Positions 11,557 to 20,890 of a DNA stretch of 64,000 nt are shown here, piece after piece (positions within the stretch are counted from its first letter, which is position 1; the number at the start of each line of letters is the position of its first letter). Source of the stretch: Saussurea involucrata (Eukaryota > Streptophyta > Magnoliopsida > Asterales > Asteraceae); NCBI GenBank assembly GCA_033807775.1, contig CM066314.1:92854929-92918928 (forward strand). Direction: 5' to 3'. The notes beneath the pieces are model-generated. The model was not told where the DNA came from and did no database searches. It worked only from the letters and a program-made list of their open reading frames with translations. The translations under genes were made by a program, and so were the position numbers.

Positions 11557-12626
11557 TGTAACATCCCGCAAAACAAACATACATATAACATATAATTCAT
11601 AACATGGTTTCAACAAAATAATTCACATTACACATTTGGTCCCCAAAGTCAGACTAATATAAAATTAAGTACAAACTTTTTCAAATAAAATTACAAAAAC
11701 AACTGATCATCTATTTTATAATCACAAAACGCATCCCTAACTTCATAATGATAATCTTCACAAAAGCTAGCCAACAAGTACTCAATCTACTTGTTCTTAC
11801 TGGAACCATCACCTGGAATACAAAATTTTGAAAACAGAAATGAGGGTTAGACTTAAGGGTCTAGTGAGTAAATCCCTGATATTTGAAAATCATTAAAATT
11901 CGTTTATATAAATACACACCTTCATATAAATACATATACTTCACACGTAAATTAATATCAACTAAAATTTACACAACATACCTGTCCCATTCCACCTTAT
12001 CCCTCCACCAATGGCCAATAACAATTGGTTGCGAGCCAATTTAACACACCGGTCCAAGGCCCGGCCACGTATTATATTTTCATATAATACTCACGTAATT
12101 ATAATATCTCAATATATTATAATTACTCACGTATGACATATTCATACTCATTATCAAACATTTGTTAATCACAAAAGGTATTCCAGTAAAATATTTTTTT
12201 AAAGTAAAACTCACCTGATTAGTTTATCAGCAAAAGCCTTCTCAAGTTTATATCACGTATTTCCACCCTTCACAGAATCTCAGATTAAACCTTATATTAC
12301 TGCTGCAAATCTGCTTGCTCTTCCTTCTTCTTCTTCTTTTGGATTCTCTCTCTAGTCTCTCTTTCTTTCACGTAACACACACACACACACTTTTAATCCT
12401 AAGTATAGTTAAATGAGGACACCTCTTCTACATGAGGTGGAAGTGGCGGTGGGGTGATAGGTTTGGACAAATAGACCAAACAAACCCTAGGTTTATCTCA
12501 CTTGACACTAAATACCCCTTACTTTCAAACTAAAACTTATCCCTAAATTTCTAATTCCGTAAAATACTAACATAAAGACTTATAAAATTTCAAATTTTAA
12601 AATAGATAAAATACCTGGTTATTACA
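11557..12626 (-). repeat. G1 3' LTR
   Basis: The 1070-bp LTR starts TGTAACATCCCGC on the plus strand and ends GGTTATTACA at the PPT complement. On the minus strand it contains the conserved Tekay core shared with G2 and G3: an AGAC..GTCT palindrome, CTAACCCTCATT and TATTCCAGGT. It lacks the tandem motif arrays found in the G2 and G3 LTRs. No gene is present. Confidence 0.9.
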
Positions 12627-12643
12627 ACATCTCCCCCTTAAAA

Positions 12644-12662
12644 GAATTCCGTCCCGGAATTC
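12644..12662 (-). promoter_or_regulatory. Conserved hairpin between pol stop and PPT (G1)
   Basis: On the minus strand GAATTCCGGGACGGAATTC forms 8-bp perfect arms around a 3-nt loop, followed by TTTTAAGGGGGAGATG (PPT). The same hairpin is at 37782-37800 (G2) and, with one change, at 47707-47725 (G3). Confidence 0.7.
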
Positions 12663-12664
12663 AG

Positions 12665-15600
12665 TTAAGAGAATAGATGAGGGTATTTGGTTCTCATCTC
12701 TGATTCTGATTCCCATGTCGCATCCTGACCTCGATGATGTTTCCACTGAACCTTTACCTGCCTGATTTCTTTATTCCTTAATACTTTCACTTTATGATCA
12801 ACTATAGCTTCTGGTTCCTCCACATAGTTTAGCTTTTCATCAACCTGAATATCCGGTAGAGAGACTGCCTGATCTGATGTCACCAAACACTTTCGAAAAT
12901 TTGATACATGGAACGCGTTGTGAATTCTGCTTAATTCTGGCGGAAGATTCAATCTGTAAGCTACTTCACCAATTCTTTCCGTAATTTCAAATGGCCCAAT
13001 ATAACGCGGACTGAGTTTACCTTGCTTCCCAAAACGTATGACTCCTTTCCAAGGCGAAACTTTTAACATCACAAAATCCCCAACCTGAAATTCTAAAGGT
13101 TTCCGGCGTCGATCTGCATAACTTTTCTGTCTGTCTTGTGCCGTTTTCAATCTATCCCGAATCCGAGTAATCTTATCTGCCGTCAACTGTACTATTTCTG
13201 GCCCTGCCAATTGCTTCTCTCCCACTTCATTCCAACACAAAGGCGTTCGGCATTTTCTACCATACAGTACTTCAAACGGTGCCGCCTGAATGCTAGAATG
13301 ATAACTGTTGTTGTAGGCGAATTCTATCAAAGGTAGATGTTTATCCCATGATCCCCTAAAATCCACTATACAAGCCCGGAGCATATCTTCTAAAGTCTGA
13401 ATGGTTCTTTCACTCTGCCCGTCAGTCTGTGGATGATATGCTGTGCTCAACTTTATCTGCGTTCCCATCTCCTTTTGAAAACTCCTCCAAAATCTAGAAG
13501 TAAAACGACTATCTCGATCCGAAATATTCGAGATTGGAACCCCATGTCGAGTTACTATTTCATTGATATACAATTTAGCTAAACGTTCCAAGGAATCAGT
13601 TTCTTTTATTGGCAAGAAATGAGCAGACTTTGTCAACCTATCCACAATCACCCAAATAGAATCGAATCCTTTTGAAGTTCTAGGCAACTTGGTAATGAAA
13701 TCAGTAGTGATCTGATCCCATTTCCACATTGGTATATCTAGTCGTTGTAACTGGCCAAACGGTTTCTGATGCTCAATCTTTACTTTCTTGCAGGTAGTGC
13801 AATCTTCCACATACTTAGCAACACTTCTCTTCATTCCCGGCCACCAATAGAATTGTTTCAAATCTCTATACATTTTATTCGTACCTGGATGAATAGAAAA
13901 TCGAGATTGATGAGCTTCTTGTAGTACACGATCCCGTAATCCACCCAAACGAGGTACCCAAATTCTGTTTCCTATACACAACAACCCACGGTCATCTTTC
14001 CCAAGCAATGCTGATATCCCGACCAACCGTTCTGACTTCAAACTTTCCTCTTGATAAGCATCTATTTGGCATTTCAACAATTCATCAAAGATATTAGGAA
14101 GGAGCTCAGCTCGTAACGATATAGCTTTTATTGTTCCGCTTCTTTCTTGACGACTTAACGCATCTGCCACCACGTTCGCTTTCCCTGGGTGATATAGAAT
14201 TTCACAATCATAATCATTTACCAATTCCAACCATCTTCTTTGTCTCATATTCAGTTCCTTTTGATCGAAAAGATGTTGAAGACTTTTATGGTCCGTAAAA
14301 ATTTGACATTTAGAACCATAAAGATAATGCCTCCAAATCTTTAATGCGAAGACAACTGCTGCAAGCTCCATATCATGGGTAGGATATTGTCTTTCGTGAT
14401 CCTTTAATTGACGCGAAGCATAGGCAATCACCTTCCCACGTTGCATGAGTACACATCCCAATCCCAACTTAGAAGCATCACTGTAGACCACAAAATCATC
14501 AGAACCTTCTAGCAACGCTAATATCGGCGCGCTGCAGAGTTTCTCTTTCAATATTCTGAATGCCTCATCTTGTTCTGCTTTCCATTCAAACTTTAAATTC
14601 TTCCGAGTTAACTTAGTCAATGGCGTCGCGATTCGAGAAAGGTCTTTTATGAACTTCCGATAGTATCCAGCTAGACCCAGAAAACTGCGTACTTCGGTTG
14701 CCGTCTTCGGCGGTTCCCATCTTTCAATTGCTTCCACTTTCGCTGGATCAACTTGTATACCCTTCTCTGAAACTACATGACCCAAAAACTGAACTTCCCG
14801 CAACCAGAATTCACATTTAGAGAACTTAGCGTACAACTTTTCTTTCTTCAGTAATTCCAAAATCAAACGAAGATGTTGCGCATGATCCTCTTTGTATCGG
14901 GAATAAATAAGTATATCATCAATAAACACAATGACAAATTTATCGAGATATGGCTTACATACCCGATTCATCAGATCCATAAAAGCGGCTGGAGCGTTCG
15001 TCAATCCAAAAGGCATTACCAAAAATTCGTAGTGGCCGTATCTTGTGCGAAATGCAGTCTTTAAAACATCCTCTTCCTTAACCTTCAACTGATGGTAGCC
15101 AGATCTAAGATCAATCTTGGAGAAATAACAAGCTCCAACTAATTGATCAAAAAGGTCATCAATTCTTGGGAGTGGATACTTGTTCTTGATTGTGCGCTTG
15201 TTTAGCTCCCGGTAATCGATACACATTCTCATTGAACCGTCTTTCTTCTTCACAAATAAAACTGGTGCACCCCATGGCGATGAGCTGGGTCTGATGAAGC
15301 CCTTATCAGATAAATCTTGAAGCTGTGACATCATTTCTTTCATTTCTGGTGGTGCTAATCTGTACGGCGCGCGAGCAATAGGATTGGCTCCAGGTACCAG
15401 GTCTATTCCAAATTCTACTTGCCTAACAGGAGGAAGACTATTCAAGTCTTCAGGAAAAACTTTTGGGTATTCACTAACAATGGAAATATCTTCCAGCTTA
15501 CACTTTTCAGGCCTACTATCTATCACATAGGCTAGATAACTAGAGAAACCCTTATTAACACATTTACGGGCCTTTATCATAGATATAAGACTGGACTGAT

Positions 15601-17101
15601 GATTCTTACGATCTCCATAAATCACTACTGACCTTTTATCAGGTAAAACGACATTGATTATTTTCTTATCACAAACTATATTAGCCTGATTCTCAGCTAG
15701 CCAATCCATTCCTACTACCACATCAAATTCACTCAAAGCTATTGGGAACAGTTGTATCGGTACTCCACATCCCTCTATATTTATCATGCAACGATCAAAA
15801 ACCTCTTTAACTGCCACTTGGTTATCATTTGCAGTGTCTACTAATAAAGCATGTTTTAACATTTTAGGCTCTAAATGCATGTGAGCAGCAAAGGAGGGAG
15901 ACACAAAAGATCGGTTTGCACCGGAATCAAATAACACTTTAGCACGCGTGGAGTTTATGAAAAATGTACCTGTGACCACATCCGGAGTTTCTTCCGCCTC
16001 TTTAGCTGTCATTTGGAATGTACGACCCCTCGTTCTCGGCGGTTCTATTCTTGGGACCACTGGTCTAGTAATGGCTGGCTTCCCCGATGTACCCCCGGAT
16101 TGTATTCTACCCCGCGGACAATCTGATTGGAGGTGATCCGGAGAATTGCACAAAAAACAAAATCGTGTTACTCGACAATCCTTTACAACATGCCCAGTTT
16201 TCCCACATTTAAAACAAACCCGTGACTCTACTTGGCAATTTCCCTGATGGTAGCGATTACACCTTGGACATGGTCTTTCTGTTGGTCGAAATGACGGACG
16301 GTTGTCAAACCTCTGAAATCTAGGTTTCCTCGAATCCTGTGGTGGTCCTTCCCATTTTCTTTTCCCTAAGCTCTTATCACCAGTATCTCTTTTATTATCT
16401 CTTTCCACATTCTCGGCAGCATCCACCGCAGCTGTAAAAGTATTTGGCCCTGTGGCAGTCACCAACCTTCGAACCTCGGAATTCAACCCATAAATAAACC
16501 TCTCCATTTTCATCTTTTCTGTAGCAACATAATATCCTGCAAAACGAGACTTCTCCAAAAATCGTGCAGTATAATCTCTAACCGATAGATTCCCCTGTTG
16601 TAGATTCATAAATTCTTCTTCTAACTGTCTGACAGCAGCTTGTGGACAGAAGTGCGTCGTGAAAGCTAATACAAATTCCTCCCATGCAAAAGTAGTATAA
16701 ACGTCCGTTCCTCTTGATTCTATATGAGCCTCCCACCAATACAGAGCATCCCCTTTCAGCATCGCAGCTCCATAAAGCACTTTGTCTTCTTCAGCACATT
16801 TACACGTCTTGAAGATGGCCTCTATTTCTTTCAGCCATCTCATCGCCTTTACGGGATCCCGATCTCCTGAATATGTAGGGGGCTTAAAACTAAGAAACAT
16901 TTTATAGTCGCACCTTTTCATCGCTGGTAGAACAGTAGAGGTAAGTGGTATCTCCACTTCATGTTCCGGATCTGGTCTTTCAGTTTCATTAAGACGATTA
17001 CGTTCGAAAGACCAGATCCGGAACATGAGGTGGAAGTGGCGGTGGGGTGATAGGTTTGGACAAATAGACCAAACAAACCCTAGGTTTATCTCACTTGACA
17101 C
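12665..17101 (-). CDS. G1 gag-pol polyprotein (5'-truncated, pol intact)
   Basis: An open frame of 1478 codons is present, but the first roughly 40 residues are read from the relic LTR and junction. Gag homology begins near 16980, after the N-terminal basic region seen in G3 has been lost. Visible domains in order are: gag core; CCHC knuckle CFKCGKTGHVVKDC and a second CX2C-type knuckle; aspartic protease LFDSGANRSF; RT with FIDDILIYS; RNase H with YSDASKLGLG; integrase HHCC zinc finger, DDE residues (DFITKLP, SDRDSRF, SERTIQ); and a C-terminal chromodomain ending KYPHLFS. Pol has no stop or frameshift. The chromodomain marks it as a Tekay/Del chromovirus, thought to target heterochromatin. 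With no PBS or full 5' LTR it cannot complete its own cycle. Confidence 0.9.
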   Translation of the reverse strand: MSSEINLGFVWSICPNLSPHRHFHLMFRIWSFERNRLNETERPDPEHEVEIPLTSTVLPAMKRCDYKMFLSFKPPTYSGDRDPVKAMRWLKEIEAIFKTCKCAEEDKVLYGAAMLKGDALYWWEAHIESRGTDVYTTFAWEEFVLAFTTHFCPQAAVRQLEEEFMNLQQGNLSVRDYTARFLEKSRFAGYYVATEKMKMERFIYGLNSEVRRLVTATGPNTFTAAVDAAENVERDNKRDTGDKSLGKRKWEGPPQDSRKPRFQRFDNRPSFRPTERPCPRCNRYHQGNCQVESRVCFKCGKTGHVVKDCRVTRFCFLCNSPDHLQSDCPRGRIQSGGTSGKPAITRPVVPRIEPPRTRGRTFQMTAKEAEETPDVVTGTFFINSTRAKVLFDSGANRSFVSPSFAAHMHLEPKMLKHALLVDTANDNQVAVKEVFDRCMINIEGCGVPIQLFPIALSEFDVVVGMDWLAENQANIVCDKKIINVVLPDKRSVVIYGDRKNHQSSLISMIKARKCVNKGFSSYLAYVIDSRPEKCKLEDISIVSEYPKVFPEDLNSLPPVRQVEFGIDLVPGANPIARAPYRLAPPEMKEMMSQLQDLSDKGFIRPSSSPWGAPVLFVKKKDGSMRMCIDYRELNKRTIKNKYPLPRIDDLFDQLVGACYFSKIDLRSGYHQLKVKEEDVLKTAFRTRYGHYEFLVMPFGLTNAPAAFMDLMNRVCKPYLDKFVIVFIDDILIYSRYKEDHAQHLRLILELLKKEKLYAKFSKCEFWLREVQFLGHVVSEKGIQVDPAKVEAIERWEPPKTATEVRSFLGLAGYYRKFIKDLSRIATPLTKLTRKNLKFEWKAEQDEAFRILKEKLCSAPILALLEGSDDFVVYSDASKLGLGCVLMQRGKVIAYASRQLKDHERQYPTHDMELAAVVFALKIWRHYLYGSKCQIFTDHKSLQHLFDQKELNMRQRRWLELVNDYDCEILYHPGKANVVADALSRQERSGTIKAISLRAELLPNIFDELLKCQIDAYQEESLKSERLVGISALLGKDDRGLLCIGNRIWVPRLGGLRDRVLQEAHQSRFSIHPGTNKMYRDLKQFYWWPGMKRSVAKYVEDCTTCKKVKIEHQKPFGQLQRLDIPMWKWDQITTDFITKLPRTSKGFDSIWVIVDRLTKSAHFLPIKETDSLERLAKLYINEIVTRHGVPISNISDRDSRFTSRFWRSFQKEMGTQIKLSTAYHPQTDGQSERTIQTLEDMLRACIVDFRGSWDKHLPLIEFAYNNSYHSSIQAAPFEVLYGRKCRTPLCWNEVGEKQLAGPEIVQLTADKITRIRDRLKTAQDRQKSYADRRRKPLEFQVGDFVMLKVSPWKGVIRFGKQGKLSPRYIGPFEITERIGEVAYRLNLPPELSRIHNAFHVSNFRKCLVTSDQAVSLPDIQVDEKLNYVEEPEAIVDHKVKVLRNKEIRQVKVQWKHHRGQDATWESESEMRTKYPHLFS
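16953..17034. repeat. Palindromic gag/LTR rearrangement junction in G1
   Basis: The left arm 16953-16981 and right arm 17006-17034 are 29-bp inverted repeats with one mismatch, separated by a 24-bp loop. Both arms are gag sequence. The right arm runs into LTR sequence at ACATGAGGTGGA (17023), where gag (ACATGAAGTGGA) and LTR share microhomology. Confidence 0.85.
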
Positions 17102-17219
17102 TAAATACCCCTTACTTTCAAACTAAAACTTATCCCTAAATTTCTAATTCCGTAAAATACTAACATAAAGACTTATAAAATTTCAAATTTTAAAATAGAT
17201 AAAATACCTGGTTATTACA
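17023..17219 (-). repeat. G1 5' LTR remnant (197 bp)
   Basis: It corresponds to 12430-12626 of the complete LTR with the same length and near-identical sequence, and ends GGTTATTACA followed by the TSD CGAGC. Only the U3 tip remains. Confidence 0.92.
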
Positions 17220-17224
17220 CGAGC

Positions 17225-17909
17225 CAAGCTTGTGCTGAAGTATCATGGAGATGAATCGCGGATATGCTACATGGCATCGTTTCGGGTGTTTGATTACTTC
17301 AGTCAGCTCAGTAAAGAAATACCGAGCAAAATCCACCTTTCTTTGAAAAATTAGAGCATGGGCTAGTTTGGTAATATAATAAGGGGACTGGTCTTGACCA
17401 CTCGTCTTTCTAGAGAGACAATGGATTACATGTGCAAAGAAGAAATTCCAAACACCACCCATTTTGTTGCGAGTGAGAGTACCTGGGCCTTTTGAAGACT
17501 TGGATGCTTTGTCATCAGATTGATGGATATATCCAAGAGTGTTGACAACAGCTTCATGGAAGTTGTTTACGTGCATGTCTTCATAAGTGGATAAGGCTTC
17601 GATTTTGAGGGCACGACGAACATCATCAACGCCAAAAGTGACGTCGTGATCACCCTCCTCATCAGAAAAGATAGAAGCATGAATAGCTTCATTTGAGATA
17701 TCATACACACAGGAAAGCCAAAATTTTCCAATGAGCATTTTGCACATCTTTGGGTTGCAAGAGAATGCATGGAGGAGAGGTGAGCGGGTTAAGAACTTTG
17801 TGATTACGTGGAACTCGGGATGTGCAGGATCGGATTCGAACCTTGCGACGTGATTGCAAGGGTTGAATATTAGGTCTTCAAAACACGTTGGTATCTTGGT
17901 GGGTGCCAT
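17225..17909 (-). pseudogene. C1 third ORF, N-terminal part
   Basis: The ATG at 17909 lies in AACAATGGC, which matches the plant start consensus. About 228 codons are open before the G1 insertion. The protein begins MAPTKIPTCFEDL. It has a region NFFFAHVIHCLSRK followed by DQSP and a YPRFISMILQ motif. The C2 third ORF carries similar features (NFIFAHLISCM, DQAA, YPRFISAVFQ), so this is a shared family domain. It may belong with the putative plant transposon protein domain (Pfam Transposase_32), an unverified resemblance. No signal peptide is evident. The reading continues at 11556 after G1, so G1 broke an open frame. The role in the element is unknown. Confidence 0.7.
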
Positions 17910-18563
17910 TGTTACAGGTGAGAAGAGAGAAGAGAGAAGAGAGAAGAGAGAAATCTTGCGAGGATTGCAGGTTTCGAATGAAGAAGAGGAGGGAATAAAG
18001 ACGAAGGGTTGTATTTATAGGAGAAGTTAGAGGGGTTTAAGGATTTGAAAATAGAGAGGGAACGGTTATGTGGGTGAGAGAGGAGAGGATTAATTAAAAT
18101 AAATTAATTTGAAAAAGGTAATGATGAGGGTTATTGGGATGTGTGGTTAAAAAGGATTTTCATGGAAAATTAAGGGTCAAAGACGGCTGACACTTAGAGG
18201 TGATGTGATCGTAGGCGCATGGGGAATCGTATACGATAAGGTTCGACTCGATGGTAGAAATCGGTGGGAAGCACTGATGAAAGAGTATCGGTGTGGATTT
18301 CGGTGGAACAAGAGAGGTCGGTGGATACGGTGTACTGATAGTAGTGAGATGTCGGTGTAGAGGGAGACATCGGTGGAGAAGATCGAAATGAATCTCGGTG
18401 AAAGACAAGCCCACCGATGAGGAAAGACCAAGAGGGTCGGTAGGGAAAAACATACCGAAGGTAGATGGAGTGTCGGTGGAGGATTTATACCACCAAGAGA
18501 TGTCGGCACCGACATTGGCACTAACGGCCACCGATACATTGAGAGATCGGTGAGCTAGATTAT
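17910..18563 (-). promoter_or_regulatory. C1 internal promoter-like spacer before third ORF
   Basis: On the minus strand a TATAAATA box (18012-18019) lies about 100 bp before the ATG, with a CT-rich leader (GA/CT repeats at about 17920-17955) and a CCAAT sequence near 18133. Upstream (about 18200-18560) there are roughly thirteen ATCGGTGG/CCACCGAT-type motifs in both orientations. Two overlapping minus ORFs here (18160-18539) have motif-driven composition and are not credible. The arrangement looks like a core promoter with an upstream motif array. Confidence 0.5.
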
Positions 18564-19692
18564 TTAAATCACATTTTTTTTTTTGTTTTCTAAGTACAAC
18601 ATTCCAAGTTCACTTATTAGAAAATTGAACCTGGATTCATCTAAGGGCTTGGTGAACAAATCGGCGAGCTGAAGGTCGGTAGGAATGAAATGCAGCTCAA
18701 TATCAACTTTTGAGATGTGGTCCCTGATAAAATGATATCTGATGTCTATGTGCTTTGATCTGGAATGTAGAACTGGATTATTTGCAATGGCTATTGCACT
18801 TGAATTATCACACAGAATTGGGACTTTGGAATAGACTTGAGCATAGTCCTGCAGTTGATTTTTCAACCACAGTATTTGAGCATAGCAGCTTCCTGCAGCA
18901 ACATATTCAGCTTCAGCAGTTGAAGTTGAAACTGAGTTTTGTTTCTTGCTGGACCAGCTGACTAATTTTCCACCAAGAAGTTGGCAGCTACCTGTGGTAC
19001 TTTTCCTGTCAATTTTGGAACATGCATAATCTGAATATGAATACCCGATTAGTTCAAACCCTGAGTCTTTGGGATACCAAAGACCCAGGTGTAAGGTACC
19101 TTTCAGATACCGGAAAATCCGTTTTACAGCAGTCAAATGAGATTCTTTTGGGTTAGCCTGATAACGGGCACATAGACAGGTAGCAAACATAATATCCGGT
19201 CTGCTGGCAATTAAATAAAGAAGAGAGCCAATCATTCCTCGATAATTGGTAACATCCACAGATTCACCTTTTAGATCAGCATCAAGTTTCAAAGGTGGTG
19301 CCATGGGAGTTTTCATAGGAGAGCTATCTAAAAAGTTGAATTTCTTCAGAAGGTCACGAATGTATTTACTTTGATTTATAAAAATCCCTTCTGAAGATTG
19401 TTTGACCTGAAGGCCCAAAAAGAATGTAAGCTCTCCCATCATGCTCATCTCGTATTCACTCATCATGAGAGAAGCAAACTCATCACATAGTGATTCATCA
19501 GTGGCACCAAAGATGATGTCATCAACATAGATTTGGACAAGAATGAGATTACCTGAGGTCTTCTTGATAAAGAGAATGTTGTCAGTTTTACCTCTAGAGT
19601 ATCCATTCTTTAGAAGAAAGTCAGCAAGGGTGTCATACCAAGCACGTGGAGCTTGCTTGAGACCATAGAGAGCCTTGTCAAGTCTGTACACA
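18564..19692 (-). pseudogene. C1 pol remnant: RT C-terminus and RNase H
   Basis: About 375 codons are open. The frame starts at the RT motif YRLDKALYGLKQAPRAWYD and continues through the catalytic IYVDDIIFG, the region PMKTPMAPPL, and RNase H with STSTAEAEYVAAGS and the ADLFTKPL tail, ending at the usual Copia stop. It is joined at about 19692 directly to gag sequence, so protease, integrase and N-terminal RT are absent. The surviving catalytic residues are intact. Confidence 0.9.
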
Positions 19693-19846
19693 TAACCGAG
19701 ATTTCTTCACCTTCATCATCGGCATCACATAGATATGCCTCCAATTGGTGAGAAGAGTTGCTTTGGCTTTCATTGTCAGAATCTGATGAAGGATAGGTGA
19801 TGCGTGGGGCACTTTGAGATTTCTTGGAATTTTCACTGACAAGAGC
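19693..19846 (-). pseudogene. C1 gag fragment, 3' side of C2 insertion
   Basis: It encodes a Ser/Asp/Glu-rich stretch (SDSDNESQSNSSHQLEAYLC, then DADDEGEE). This acidic gag segment continues from 54566 across the C2 insertion and is fused to RT sequence at about 19692. No zinc knuckle remains. Confidence 0.7.
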
Positions 19847-20807
19847 TGTTGATCCAAACCCTCAGTGATTTGATAATGACCCTCTCTTAAACACTTAGTG
19901 AAAATTGTAAGTAAACAATATCTATTAGAGTTTCTCTATCGCTGATAAGTACTAAGACTTTACAGTACCGCTGATAGGAACTCTTGCTCTTTAAGTTTAA
20001 AGATCAGCGAACACTATTCATCCAGTAGCTCTGAGCCTGTTCAGTCTCCGTGATAATCGCTGATAAGTTAGTTGTTCACTTATGATCCCTGAAGACAAGT
20101 TTCACGTCAACATATGTTCTACACTGAAGTCGAAGATCAAGCTCAAGAACAGCGACAAGTCTACTAATGAACTGATGCGGATATCAGCGAAGCCAAGATT
20201 TGTCCACTCAACGTGAAGTTACAAGTAGAAGACTTCAGCAATCGCTAAGCTTTATCATTCGCTGATAAAGTATTGATTCAACGAAGGCTGATCATGAAGT
20301 CTTCCTCTACAAGTTCCTTTTGTCTTTCCCCCCTTGCACGGCTCCGTACGAAATGTCAGAACGGACATCCCTTCTGTCTAGAATCGTACAACAAACTCTG
20401 ATTCTACACTGTGCACCATGCGGCTACTAAGGTTGTCTATAAAGGTCAATGACCTGCAACCACTCAGTTGCTGCCACGTGTAAACCAATACTGCAATGCA
20501 TTAAATGCATGCAGTATATAAGAAGAACCCTACTTCAGAAATGAAGTGTGCTCAGCCATCTTCTTATTCTTCCTTACTACTGTGTGTTAGGTTATTACTC
20601 GTAATTTCCTTATCTCCTTTCTATCTTATTCTAGTGCAAGAAACTTAGTGTTCTTAACTTGTTTAGATTAGGATTAGTCCTTAATCTTGTTCCGCAACAA
20701 GTTGTAAATTGTCTTGATTTATCAATAAACAATTTAGAAAAGTAAAAATCGTGTGTTTGTATTCAACCCCCCCTTCTACAAACTTGTATAACCATTCGGG
20801 ACCAACA
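19847..20807 (+). repeat. C2 5' LTR
   Basis: The 961-bp LTR runs TGTTGATCC..GACCAACA. TATATAAG at 20516-20523 (a CCACGTG G-box-like site 40 bp upstream) and AATAAA at 20724 mark a plausible promoter and poly(A) signal. About eight TCGCTGATA/TATCAGCGA motifs are spread through U3. GTATTCAACCCCCCC precedes the 3' end. Confidence 0.93.
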
Positions 20808-20809
20808 AG

Positions 20810-20821
20810 TGGTATCGGAGC
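20810..20821 (+). promoter_or_regulatory. C2 primer-binding site
   Basis: TGGTATCGGAGC lies 2 nt after the LTR. It is complementary to the 3' end of initiator methionine tRNA with one change from the usual TGGTATCAGAGC. Confidence 0.9.
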
Positions 20822-20890
20822 AGATTTGTTTAATCTCATAAACAAGATCTTATCTATACTAATGTTTTCTCTTCCTTGCTATTTCTTAAA

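Larger units (their letters stand above)
11557..17219 (-). mobile_element. G1: Tekay-type Gypsy retrotransposon in C1
   Basis: Perfect 5-bp duplications CGAGC (11552-11556 and 17220-17224) flank TGTAAC..ATTACA. The complete 3' LTR is at 11557-12626, with the PPT complement ACATCTCCCCCTTA at 12627. The 5' LTR is reduced to 197 bp (17023-17219). The rest of that LTR, the primer-binding site and the start of gag are missing, replaced by a palindromic junction. One long gag-pol ORF remains. It splits the third ORF of C1. Confidence 0.93.

Noticed and set aside
17225..17909. True viral envelope gene in the third ORF
   Set aside because: No signal peptide, transmembrane segment or furin-like site is visible in C1, C2 or C3; the env-like label is positional only.
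18160..18539. Two overlapping minus ORFs of about 120 codons
   Set aside because: Composition follows the CACCGA motif array in two frames at once; better explained as the promoter-like spacer.
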